From: Pseudoscleropodium purum
Lineage: Eukaryota > Streptophyta > Bryopsida > Hypnales > Brachytheciaceae
Length of the DNA: 64,000 nt
Direction: 5' to 3'
NCBI GenBank assembly: GCA_963969395.1
Contig: OZ017795.1
Span: 4,588,001-4,652,000 of the forward strand
The notes below the pieces were generated by a model. The model was not told the origin of the DNA, did not search any database, and was given only the letters and a program-made list of their open reading frames with translations. Positions within the stretch are counted from its first letter, which is position 1. Each line of letters starts with the position of its first letter. Positions 36,173 through 47,393 of the stretch are shown here, in pieces. Made by a program: the position numbers and the translations under genes.

Positions 36173-38457
36173 ATATTATTTTTTTCAACAAATTAGATTC
36201 ATAGGATTTTGGGCAATTGACCTCTAGATATAAAGTGGCTCTGAAAATTTTAGCCCTCTTCTCTCTCCCTTCTAGTTTTTTAAAAATTGGTCTAGCTTCT
36301 TGGCCTCAAGGCCTTTATACTTGGGAGAATCAACCCCATTATAATCTTAGTATATTCAACAATTGAGGCCAGCCTCTAGCCCAAAAGGGGCTGAAATTTA
36401 GTGCAATTGGCCTCAAGGAAAATTGGCTTGGCCTCTAGGTGTAAAATGGCCCTAAACCAATGGACTATTTGGGGGCATTTGCACTTTACCACAATTTTAG
36501 ATGGAGTGAAAGGTGCATCTTAGTAGAAAGTGTTGAATAATCAAGGTTAAGGTGTTTAAAATACCTTAATTCTAGTTTTTAAACACTATCTACTTGGAAT
36601 TGGAGCCACTGACAAGCGTATGACATTGCAATTTACAATGAACGGGAATAGAAGAAAAAGTAATATGTTTAAGTCCAAAAAAATGTTGTTTGTAGAGTCC
36701 TCAAAGGGTTGTTAAACAACTCTATGAGGCCTTGTATTTTTTATAATATTTCAACCTTTGTACCGGACCTCTAGTGTATCAATAACATATTTTTGTATCA
36801 ATATAATAGTATTAATCCCAATTATATTATATAAAAGATATAAATTCAATTTGTGTAGAGAGGTGTGTAGGCTTTGTGTGCATACATTAAGGAAGAAAAA
36901 TTTCTTCATACTTTGTAAAATTGCATCATAATCACCTCATTGTTGCACCTCATTAGCTATAACATTAAAATGAAGCAACCACATTAAATAGAGAGTAGGG
37001 ATTGCAAAGTCATTTGAAATAGACTACCCTAGAATCACTCATTTAAGTAAATGTTTGTATATGGACAATTAAGATTATAATTATACATGTTTTTTACTTG
37101 TAGGCAATTGAAAATCATAAAATTAAAATAAACTATAGTTTGAGAATTCATGATTATTTTGTAACTTTTTTTTACTTTTTAAGTCATTACTTGAATATCT
37201 TTTAAAATGTCATAGAAGTGCATAATCTTTAACCTCAAAATACCTACATAAATAACAATGCATTTTTCTATAATATTTTATTTTTTTGTAAATTTAGATA
37301 GTGGAGTATTATTGGACTTTACATCATTGTTAGTAGGGCTTGATTGCTTTACAACAATCTTAATAAATAAACTATTTTAAAAAATCCAGTGAAATCTAGT
37401 AAAAAAGTTCATGGTTCTTGCACTCTATACATGATATGTGTGTTTGTTGAAAATTCCACCTCAAAGATGGGAAAATTTAATCCTTTCAATTCTTAGATGA
37501 AATCATTCTTTAAATTGGATAAAAAATGTTACATCATGGATTCTCCATAGTAATGCATTCTTCATGATAGTTCCCTCATAACAATTCTTCATCTTTTATA
37601 ATACTACTAGTATGCCCTTCACCATTGCCACAACCATTAGCATGCCATTTGCAATTAATTACACACAAGTAATGGAACCCTAAGCCCTCTTAAAATCTCC
37701 TTTCACATCCGTTTTGCAATCCTTTAAACATGACAAATCATTTATAGCATTGAGATATTATATCATGTGTGCTATCAGTTTTTTTACTATATATTTTTTA
37801 AATTGGTAGACAAAATTAGAAAAAGTGTTGGCAAACAAATTTTAAAAGTAAAGGTAAACATGAAATATTGAAAAATAATTTTGAAAAATAAAAATAATAA
37901 AGCGAACTCAATGTTGCCACATCCAAAGTGTCCTATACCTTGTCCACCTATAATCCTAACAACCTAATGGACCAATAACTTTCTACAAACAATTTTCTTA
38001 CTTCTTTTGTCAAAAAAAACTTTAAAGTTTAGCCCCATCCATTGGAATGCCATGAAATTTGTTTTGTGTACATCAAAAAGTGGATGCATCGTGGTCAACC
38101 TTGATTGTAACTTTCAATATATTAACCATTTTTGGTACAAACTAAGAAAATGAAGCTTGACAAGATCTCTTTCAATTTCATCTTTCAATTTTGAAGAAAA
38201 TAGGAAAATAAAAAGAATTATTACAATTAAAATCTCCATGCTTTGGAATCCAAATAACAGAATATGCTATATTTTTAATTCATATTTTAAAAAAATGTAT
38301 AAAAACTCAAATTACAAAATTTATATTTTCGTTCTAACTTTTATTTATAGAAAATAAATTCATATTATTCTAATACATATTATATTTTATATAAATTTAT
38401 TCCCTCCTTTAGTTTAAAAATCTACAACAATTTGATTTTTCATCAATTAAAAAAAAT
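36173..38457. other. AT-rich relic DNA, no gene
   Basis: It includes GGCC-containing repeated phrases at 36.19-36.48 kb (GGCCTCAAGG, CTCTAGATATAAAGTGGC and CTCTAGGTGTAAAATGGC are near-copies). The rest is AT-rich with no supported frame. Confidence 0.3.
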
Positions 38458-38508
38458 AATAAATAAATAAATAAATAAAATTAAAAAATTTTAAATTTAA
38501 AATTTAAA

Positions 38509-38571
<63 letters not shown>
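38458..38571. repeat. Compound microsatellite (AAAT)n, poly(A), (TA)n
   Basis: An AAAT array, an A/T-only stretch, an A run of about 20 and about 22 TA dinucleotides follow one another. Confidence 0.95.
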
Positions 38572-38576
<5 letters not shown>

Positions 38577-38981
38577 AAATAAATTTTCCACTCAAAAAAT
38601 ATATCAAAATTTCATGCATCAACTAGATAAAACAATGAATTTGATTTAATAACTGAATTTGACTTCGAGGTCTTTGTTGTGGCTATTTTAGATGTAAAAA
38701 ATAAAACATACCAATTGAGATATTTCACACTAATTTTTATTGCTATTTGTACTTCCTAAGAAAAATTCAAATTATTTGGATTTATTTTGCTATTTTTACT
38801 TATTAGTTTTCAATTTTTTTAACAAATATGATAATGATAGTCTCAATTTATAAGTACAAATTTTTATGAAACAAATTGAAAATTCTCACAATGATATACA
38901 ATTCATAGTTTTAAGTAATATAAATATACAATTGATATTTGAGCACAATTTGGTAAGCTACATTCATCTCAAACATGATAT

Positions 38982-39937
38982 TTAACCCCTAAAAGTCGGA
39001 GACTATGTTTTCACCCAAAATACTCCAAAACTGTCATTTCTGATACAAGCACCAAATTTTAGATGAAAAACATTTTTGGACAAATGTAACTATAGGATCT
39101 TGTAGTAAAGCAGTTCGAAAAGATGTGGAAAAAATTTCAGAATTTTCTACCATGTAGATTGCAAGATATTAGCATTTGAAGTGACAAAAATCACTTTTTG
39201 GGCCATGTGGAAATATGGGCAGCTGCACTTTACAAGGTCATATTTGTATGAAAAAAAGTCTAAATGGTGGTTGTTCTTTGGATTCTTTTTTGAAGTCAAG
39301 TTGGCTACATGTTTGGAAAATTTCAAATCATTTGGAATCATACAACATATAGAAAAAAAATAGTAAGTAGAAAGGAGTAGAGAATGATTCAAAATACTAA
39401 ATTGTTAACACTTTATTTATAGAATTAAAAAATGCCAATACCAATGGTTTTAATGTTTTAATAAAAAAATCTCCCTCTCTCTCTCTCTATATATATATAT
39501 TTTTAAATTCCCAAAAGACTGAAAATTGAGTTAAATAAAGGACTTCAAAGTTTGTTTTAGAATAGAGATTTAGTAACAACCTGCAAACTCCCACTCCTCA
39601 TAACTTTTGACTCATTGATCAAAATAGAATGATTAAAAGCTTTCCTAGTATATATAAATTTAGAGGATCAATTTCAAATATTAATTTCTTAAATTAATAA
39701 TTCTTAAAGAATTTTTTTTTGTTGCTTGGGTTGCCTGTCAAGTATAGACAAGTACATATCATACAATAACTTCTTAACCATGTAGTCAAAAGTTACTAAA
39801 GTTGTTGGGTGTTAGAGCTATTTTTTGGACACATGTTGTGTTAAAATTTCAGATAAAAAAATAAAAACTCCATTTGTGGTGAACTGCCCCAAATTTCTAT
39901 GTTGCCAAAAAACATAGTTTGTGTGTTTAGGGATTAA
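38982..39937 (+). mobile_element. TTAA-flanked element, copy E (best-preserved ends)
   Basis: It begins TTAACCCCTAAAAGTCGG and ends GTTTAGGGATTAA. The subterminal ACTATGTTTT is inverted as AAAACATAGT at the right. Its 956 bp contain every family landmark in order plus a (CT)n(TA)n tract at about 39474-39500. Short frames inside are not shared by the other copies. Confidence 0.85.
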
Positions 39938-40158
39938 GCAATTGCCAATGGATCTTGTTCTAAAAGGGTTAATGACATTTGTATGTAGGCAATCAATATT
40001 ACCTTAGTTATATTCTTACTTTAGAGAGTTATTATAAATATGGAGTACTTTACACAATATTATTTTAGGGAGGTTCTAGTACGTGTATATATACCCAACT
40101 TTGTACCAGAATTGCCTTGTTCTTCAGGAACCCTAACACCACGATTCCAACCGTCAAG

Positions 40159-40281
40159 ATGTCTTCCCTGGACGGAAGGCCAAGATTGAATAAAGTTTAT
40201 CGAGACCCTTTTCTCACTGCAAAGAGACACTCGTCCGTCAGCAAGAAAAAGCAAGAAAAATATTCCGTTGGCGAACCCTAA
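40159..40281 (+). CDS. Possible 40-codon short gene or upstream ORF
   Basis: A basic 40-residue frame (starting MSSLDGRPRLNKVYRDPF) follows a TATATATA sequence at 40086-40093 by about 65 bp. It has no family match that I know. A diverged second copy of the same stretch lies at about 40345-40430, where the frame is not kept. It may simply be promoter or leader sequence of the gene at 40991. Confidence 0.2.
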   Translation: MSSLDGRPRLNKVYRDPFLTAKRHSSVSKKKQEKYSVGEP

Positions 40282-40517
40282 AGCTTCCTATGACCGTGGA
40301 AGCTGCTATGAGCGCGGCCCCATCACCTCCGCCCGATCCTACTCTCGACGGCCACGATCTCAAATTCCCGGAACCCTTTCCTCACTACAACAAAGACTGA
40401 CAGTAATACAGTATTCCGTTGCGGGACACTCATCGTCTCTCTCGTGGTGTCGGTGTGGCGGGACCAAGACACCTCGGGCGACTCAATGCCTCGGGGGTGC
40501 CGTGGATTGCCCACCCA

Positions 40518-40523
40518 TATAAA
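40518..40523 (+). promoter_or_regulatory. TATA box, likely core promoter of the gene at 40991
   Basis: TATAAA in the context CCCATATAAACTTG lies about 470 bp upstream of the start codon, within a GC-richer region, and would give a long 5' leader. Confidence 0.5.
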
Positions 40524-40990
40524 CTTGCGAAGGTAATCTCCCGTGCTCCTCCGTCGCAAGTTGCGTCAAGATTCTCGCGCCTTGGGGTTGCCCTAATTCG
40601 GGATCAGCTCCTGGCTACAGAAGCATTCCTTACAGCGCATTGGTGCAGTTTTCGCGCCCTGCGCACGTTCCTCTTTTGGCTTCCCGTGTTTTCGGGCGCA
40701 ATTTGAAGCTCATTGGGTTTCGATCTGCATTGGGTATATTTGAAAGTTTATCGGATTTTTCTGTCCTTGGTTGGGGTCCTTGGGGTTGGTGGCTAAGTCG
40801 ATAGTAGTGTCGAGAGAGTTCACTTGGTAGCGCGCGTTTTTTTTCTTTTCTGGGGGTTTTCATTTTTGGAAGAAGTTTTTTTGAATCCCTCTAGTCGACA
40901 TGGCTTCGTGACCCTGTAGCGAAGTTGCATTGTATACACGGGAGGTTTTATACTTTTGGTTTAGTGGACCTCTGGAAGGTTCTTTTGTCT

Positions 40991-41833
40991 ATGGCGCCCT
41001 TGAAGGGTGAAGGCCGTGAAGGGGGTGAGAGACGATACAGCAATGCGAGCGGCGAGCACGGCGCGGTGGGAATTTCTAACTCAGCGCAGGAAGACTTGAA
41101 GCGCGGCCATCCGACGATGGCGGAGTCATTGAGTGACGGTGAGGAAGAGTACAGCGGGTGCTGCTTGTTCCGATCGCGATCCATGCAACGCAATCTGGTG
41201 AAGGGCGCGTCGTACTCCCGTCTCGACTGCGACGACCCCGAGACGACGAACGCGAAGCCCAAATCCAAACCGAAGCTCCAGAGGTCGCGATCGGTTTGGG
41301 TGGACTTTTGTTGTTGCTGTGGTCCGCATGGTGCTCAGACGGCGAAGTATACAGTCGTGGAAGTGCGATCGGTGGACACGAAGCAGGATAGGAAGTGGGA
41401 AGTCGACGTGAACGAGGATCACTGCAACAAACCCCCGTACTGGAAACAGCTCGTCCGGAAGCTGACCTCGCACGGGCACGTCCGTCGCCCGTCGCGCGGC
41501 TCCGACTGGCTCAGCTATGACCCGCAGGCGTACCAAATGAACTTCGATGATGGCTGCGGGCGCGAGACGTGCGTCTCGTACCTCTTCACGGATGAGAACG
41601 ACGACGCTGCCACGCGAGCGCGCGCAATGCAAGCCGCGCTCCTGAAAAAGTTCGCTTCCAAAGGGGACCCTGGCAGTCCCGGGAGCCCCATCTTGTCGCC
41701 GCTGCCCGTGAAGATGATGTCGAAAGAGGAGATCGAGAAGTCCAAGGAAGGCTCCGTCCCCATCTGGCAGCGACGGCAAGGCGTGCCTCCCATCAAGCTC
41801 GACCTCAGACAACGCTCAGGACCAATGGATTAG
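40991..41833 (+). CDS. Intronless plant-specific protein with YDP-x3-Y-x2-NFDDG motif, function unknown
   Basis: The 280-residue frame starts at the first in-frame ATG after an upstream stop-free leader and ends at TAG. GC is markedly higher than in the neighbourhood, typical of real coding sequence. Visible parts are a Gly/Glu-rich start, LFRSRSMQRNLVKGASYSRL (residues 59-78), a basic RSRS segment followed by a four-Cys cluster at 107-110, the WKQLVRKLTSHGHVRRPSRG region, and LSYDPQAYQMNFDDG (174-188). A similar basic helix followed by a YDP..Y.LNFDD motif occurs in small stress-induced plant proteins without known biochemistry, so the link is by motif only. There is no signal peptide and no membrane segment. 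The Ser/Arg-rich N-terminus suggests phosphorylation, as inference. Confidence 0.8.
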   Translation: MAPLKGEGREGGERRYSNASGEHGAVGISNSAQEDLKRGHPTMAESLSDGEEEYSGCCLFRSRSMQRNLVKGASYSRLDCDDPETTNAKPKSKPKLQRSRSVWVDFCCCCGPHGAQTAKYTVVEVRSVDTKQDRKWEVDVNEDHCNKPPYWKQLVRKLTSHGHVRRPSRGSDWLSYDPQAYQMNFDDGCGRETCVSYLFTDENDDAATRARAMQAALLKKFASKGDPGSPGSPILSPLPVKMMSKEEIEKSKEGSVPIWQRRQGVPPIKLDLRQRSGPMD

Positions 41834-44800
41834 CCCTATTGCCTCAATTTTGCAATGCTGGCATTACATTACAGACGATTCGGATAACCATGACTCGATC
41901 TTGCGGAGCAGGGTTGCATCCATATATGGTGTATCATAAATAGGAATTAGGGTGTGAAGCTGGCGTTTTAGGATGGAATTAGGGAAGTAATTAGTAAGTT
42001 CTCGTCGCCGGTTTTGCATCGCCTCCTTCTGATCAGCGGTAAGCTTTTTAGTGTCAATACTCCAAACAATATTTTTTCCCACTTAGGGTAGTACTTCGCC
42101 CGTGGGCTCACTTAATACATGAAGCTGGAATTGCAGTCAATGAGTGTATAATGTATGGTTCATATAGCAAGTCCTGTTTACATGGAGAAGTTCACTTTTG
42201 GAATTGGAGAGGACTTTTCTTGCGACACTGAGAATCTTGGTAAGCTTAAACCTCAAGTAGGACCTACTATCGATTTCTTTTCGTTCTATCGGAGTAGGAG
42301 GTACTTCGATGTAACTTGTGAAAGACAGTTTGTAGACTGTGGTATGACAAGTGAGCATCTGTGTCTGACTTTGCTTCCTTCGCACTTATTTGCATTTTAA
42401 GGTCTAGCTAGACGGTCTGAGCATGACACGCATGTCTTGATGTGCCCTTGCTACAATTGACGTCAAACTGTATTGATTCATCTGGCACTTCTGAGTGATT
42501 TCGTATGAACTGTAGTGGAAATCCCGAAACTGAAATGCACGTCTAAGAGAGTTACCTATGCCACAAAGGTATCATCGCTGAGACGAGCGTCTGGGGTGCA
42601 GGAAATCTTCGTCTTGCCGTCTTGGTGGTCACAATCTACACTTTTCCTTCACATCAGACGATATTTTATCGTCGTGACTCTTAGTTCGCTGTACTCACCT
42701 CGGCATTATCCCGAGAGAACTTTGGTTTTGCATTATGATAGATGCACTAGGTGACAAGAAATCCCTTGCAGGGCATAGACTCTATATCGTATAATTTCTT
42801 GACACATGGACGATCACCTAATTGGGAACCGAGTGGAACTGAGGTACCAAGTCTGCAATGTTTATTTAAACTGCCTGTATTTTGTTACCTCTGTTGTCCT
42901 TGTTGTTACCGCCTGCTTTTCGCAGTGGCTGAACCAATGAAGAAACGAAGACGGTCTGGTGAAGTCCTTGACATGTGTGTTAATCTGCGTTTGAAAGTGC
43001 TCGCACATGCACCTCCGCATAGTTCACTGGGACTTCAAAATCGAAGGAAACCCATCCAGTGATGGGTGAGGCCTTCCAACTAAGAGTCGAAATTCTGTAA
43101 GTTGTGCATGAAAATCTGGAGTACACCTATCGGACCTGGAGGCCTGTCAAAGAGATTCGTACCAATCAGCAACATGTGAACACTGAACTGCTTGAGTACT
43201 AGCTAAGTTATATCGCAGGAAGTTCATCTAAGGTACTGCAGAGTCTAAGGTAGCCCAAACTGACACTTTTTCTGGTTGTACCATCTCCTAAGGTCAAATT
43301 TCAATTTCTTTTAATTTCTATGATTTTGTTAGCAACCTCAAGAGATATTCAACCCAAATTATTTCATGATTTTATGACTCTAGCATAATATTTTGTGAAT
43401 TTTCAAAGTTGAAAGTGTACATTATGTACTTATGCCACTAGACTCACCCTCAAACAACCACTTTCGAAGCAAGCAACACTTCAACTTCCATTGGTTGTCT
43501 TTAAGAACTCTTGAATTTCCATTGGTTACTCGTGAGAGAATGTTATGGTTTTAGAGGATGTGACCATGATCTCATAGGTGGTAGTAAACAAATGGTTGCG
43601 AGTTAGGGTGCTTCTACCTTAGTCTCCTTAGGTTGGTGTGGTGATGGGACACTTGATATGTATATCATTAAATTGCCTAGCTTTGGCACCACCAAGATAA
43701 CCAAAGAAAAGCAATTGATGTATACACTTCAAGACAATTCACCTTATAAGGACAATGAAGATCCCAAAGTGGTCGATGAATGAGTTTGCAGACAATGAAG
43801 AATGCACCTATTGGTCCAAAAATCATTTTTGGTAAAGTACCTTGGTGATAGGTCTTGTCTTTTGGATAGTCAAAGAGGCTTTGTACATGTTGAAGAATGG
43901 ATAATTTTCATGTGATTTTTTGTGTGCACCTTCTTTGATGCTATATCCACATGTTTGACTTAAGTCTAAGACATTTTAGTTGTTTTTATATTTTATATTG
44001 AATAGTTTCTTAAAAAAATGATCCACTATAAGACCAATTTATTTATTTATTTATTTTTGAGCTTATTTTCTTTAAAATTTGATTTTGACATTCAAAATGG
44101 TTTCTTGTGATATTTGGCAAAACTAAAATTATCCCGTAAAGTGTAGTTTCTACGCTATTTGGAAATTTTGAAAAATTCCCATAAAAACACAAGAATTCAA
44201 TTGAAGTTTGAAGTTGAGGATCTATAAATAAATTTATAAATATAGAATGACAAAGAATTTTCTTTATATTGAAATATTCTACATTGAGATTTAATTATAT
44301 TCTAAAAATATCAAATTTTTTAGCAATGATTTGTATATGATATGAATCTTTTTCATTTTTCTTCTAAAATTCATGGTAATTTGAAATTTTCACAAAAAAA
44401 ATTTGAAAATCCTATGACAAACACCAAATATGTAATTTCATCCAAAAAATCAAAACCCAAAAAATTCACTCACAAGTAGCTAGAAATTAGAGGATACTTT
44501 CAAGTTTGACTATATAGTCATAGGTATCATATTTTTTAGGGGTAAAAATAACAATTGACATTTCTCTATCTATAGGCACCTTATACAAGGAATCTTTTTA
44601 CTAGTCACTATGAAGTCTCTAAAGACATTTTTATTAAAGCATTGCTAATGTTGTTCAATAAACAAACTCAACATGCCATGGTTACTGAGCTTGGAAGTAA
44701 TGTCGTCTTCTATAATTGTGGACTTAGGGATGGTGAAATCTAGGTTAGGCTGTTCTAAAAAATGGTGTGGCATGCCATCTTTCTATGTCATTTTTTGCTA

Positions 44801-46085
44801 TATTGAGCTACGATTTTGAGGTATCCTTAAAGAACAATTGTCTGCTTTTTGTCAATATGGCCTACGAACATGACACGTGCGTGAATAGTAGCTAAAAAAT
44901 AAAGCATGCTGTCATGTCATGCCATGAAAGACTAGAGGAACAAGATAGCACCAGATTTATATCAACATTGCACAATTCCTTTGCTGAGTCATTTTTTGCA
45001 AAATGGTAACAATGCTCTTAGTGCCTTCAAGTTTAAACAAGATGGATTCTAGATTTCTTGAAGATGGAGTATCCCAACAATCACTTTGGAGGCATACCTA
45101 TGTGCTTTGAAAAGAAGAAATTGGTAGTACAATTCTTACACAAATTTGTTGATCATCAAAGTAATTTTGATTTTTGTTCATTATTGTATTTCAAAATTTG
45201 ATATAATCTAGCTCCTTGTTGACTATAATTGACTCTTTTGTGCCATGGATCCTATTTATTGCAACTAAAAAACAAAAAATTTGATACAATAATATACAAC
45301 TTAGAGTCCTCTTTGCAATCCAATACTATAGTATCAACTTACTACCATAGAAGCAAGTATGTCTTACTTGTACATGTAGAACCTCTTTAAAGGAGTAGGG
45401 TCCAAACCACTTGTCAATTTTATAATAGAGAGGTTTATTAATTTAGAAGGTATATGCTAATTCAAGAATTTTCAGTCTTTGCATAAATGACGTTGTTTAG
45501 AATGCGTATTGGGCTCTGTGGGACTATAGATAGGTTGTCAAAAGACACTTGTCAATCTTGAAACACACAATGATAGCAAGAGCAATATCAAGACAACACC
45601 TTCTCTATTATGCACACATATAAACACAACAATATATTACCACTTATTATATTCCCCAGGCTAGGACCACCATGCATTATTACATTAGGGAGATTTTTTG
45701 ACTTATAGAGTATCAACTTAGAAGGATTCTACTTGTACTCTAATAGTTGCAACCTGACTATTTGCAACTATCCCATTTGTATGAAAAATTAAAGCTCTTA
45801 TAAAACTAAATTTGAAACTCAAATATGTTTCCAGATTTTGGATGGGAATGTGTAAGGATGAATACTTGATGTTTCCAAATGGATGATCCCATGACATTTG
45901 GTCAAGATGCTATACATTTGAAGTGATGAATTTCAAGGTGTATTAGCCTATTATAATTATTTATTTTGTTCATGGATGACTCTTATAAAAATGTAGTAGT
46001 TTGACCATTGTTGTACAACAAATATGGTTGGTTTGCACAATTAATATTTTGTAAGAATCACTAATATTCAAATCCTATTATAATG
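41834..46085. other. 3' flank and AT-rich relic DNA
   Basis: Positions 41.84-43.25 kb keep moderate GC and several short frames. The segment around 42926-43062 follows a good acceptor (TTTTCGCAG) and reads as a basic peptide to a stop, so it may be an exon of an undetected transcript or an untranslated region. Beyond 43.26 kb the DNA is AT-rich with nothing supported. Confidence 0.35.
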
Positions 46086-47040
46086 GTTTGCTTTGTTTAT
46101 TATGTTGCGATCTTCAAAACCGCGCGTTCCCTAGGCAATTGCATTTTTGGTAGTGGTGGAAAGCCCTCAACAAGAAAGGATTCATAGGTTTTATTTTATA
46201 ACATTTGAACCTATGGTGTGAAAGTTATTGAATTTCAAATTTTTAATAAATTAGAAAAATTAGGAAATCACTTTTATTTTTATTTTGACACTATCCATAC
46301 CTTAAATTAGATTATTTCTTTTGTTTTGTTTATTATGGTGAGATTTGTGGAATCGAGCATCTTTTGGTCTTGTTCTTATTTGTGGCGACCCAAACTTTGG
46401 TCGAGAGTTCGTTGTGAGGCCATCGCCATGTAGGAGCTCAAGTTGCCATGTAGGCAATTTGGAAGGTGATGGACTTTGGATTGTGTTGCCTTGTGTGAAG
46501 GGTCGAGAGGTCAAAGTTGGAGTTTTTTGAGATGTGATTGGTAGAGGCTGACGGACTCTTGACCTTTGGCCCATGTGTAAAGTGGCCCTTAGTACTATTG
46601 GTAAGCTCTTTGAGAGGAAGAGTGCATGGGCCTTTTTTTTTTTTTTATGGTGTTTGGACCTACAATGTGAAAGTTATTGAATGATGAAGTTTTTCTAAAT
46701 TAAAAAAATGAAAACATTAGTTTTACTTTTATTTTTGTATATTGTGGCAATGAACATGGCACCCTAGTCTATACGTTAAGTGAGGCTATTTGTTAGTTTA
46801 ATTTGTTTGTTATGGTGAGGTCTTTGGAATTGTGCATCCTTTGGTTACATTTTTGGTATTGTATGTTGGAAAGCTTTGTATGAGGAAGAGTGCACGGACT
46901 TTGTTTTTGAAGCATTTTGACCTACAAAGTGTAAAAGTTATTGAATTTAAATTTTTTTATGAATTTAAAAATTAGATAATTACATTTACTTTTATTTTCA
47001 TTTACATTGTGGTAGTAGCACAAGGTATACAAATTCAAAT
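46086..47040 (+). repeat. Three diverged tandem units of about 230-270 bp, the middle one interrupted
   Basis: Units begin near 46086, 46317 and 46800. Each contains GTTTATTATGGTGAGAT-like, GGAAAGC/GAGGAAGAGTGCA-like and ACCTACAATGTGAAAGTTAT-like blocks in order. The second carries a GC-richer insert at about 46383-46595 with no homologue in the others. Confidence 0.6.
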
Positions 47041-47269
47041 ACAATAGGGAATTTTAAATTTATTATTAAGTCTTTCATTTTTTTCCCTAACTATTGGAGA
47101 TAGTTTTAAGACCTCTAAAATATAAAGATGTTTTTTTTCCATTGATGTGCTTTAGCGGGTACGTTTCCTCATCCAACGAACTAGACGAACGTTTCCTTCC
47201 CCTTCAGTTCAGTTCGTCAGCTTGCCGTCGAAAGTCCGTCGGCTGACAGTGTTTCGTTGGTGAAGGGTT

Positions 47270-47277
47270 TAGGGTTT
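47270..47277 (+). promoter_or_regulatory. Telo-box (TAGGGTTT) upstream of the SLX9-like gene
   Basis: GGGTTTAGGGTTTTGG at 47265-47280, the reverse complement of AAACCCTAA, lies about 120 bp before the start codon. Telo-boxes are enriched in plant promoters and leaders of translation and ribosome-biogenesis genes, which fits the product. Confidence 0.65.
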
Positions 47278-47393
47278 TGGCCTGGAGGATGTTCAGAGCC
47301 GAGCACCCGGAGATTGCCGTGGAAACAAACGATCACTCTTACTTTTCGGAGTTTCAATTTTCCAGAGGATTTCTGTAAGGAGGTTTGATAACC

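Noticed and set aside
36600..38400. A coding region in the very AT-rich interval
   Set aside because: Frames are short, A/T-driven and have no family resemblance.
34291..39937. Repeated segments as LTRs of a retrotransposon
   Set aside because: They lack TG..CA ends and a primer-binding site, have inverted termini and TTAA borders, and occur in both orientations (copy G is reversed).
41126..41812. 228-codon minus-strand frame at 41 kb
   Set aside because: It is the antisense of the 40991-41833 gene; its length follows from the high GC of that gene and it shows no family motif.
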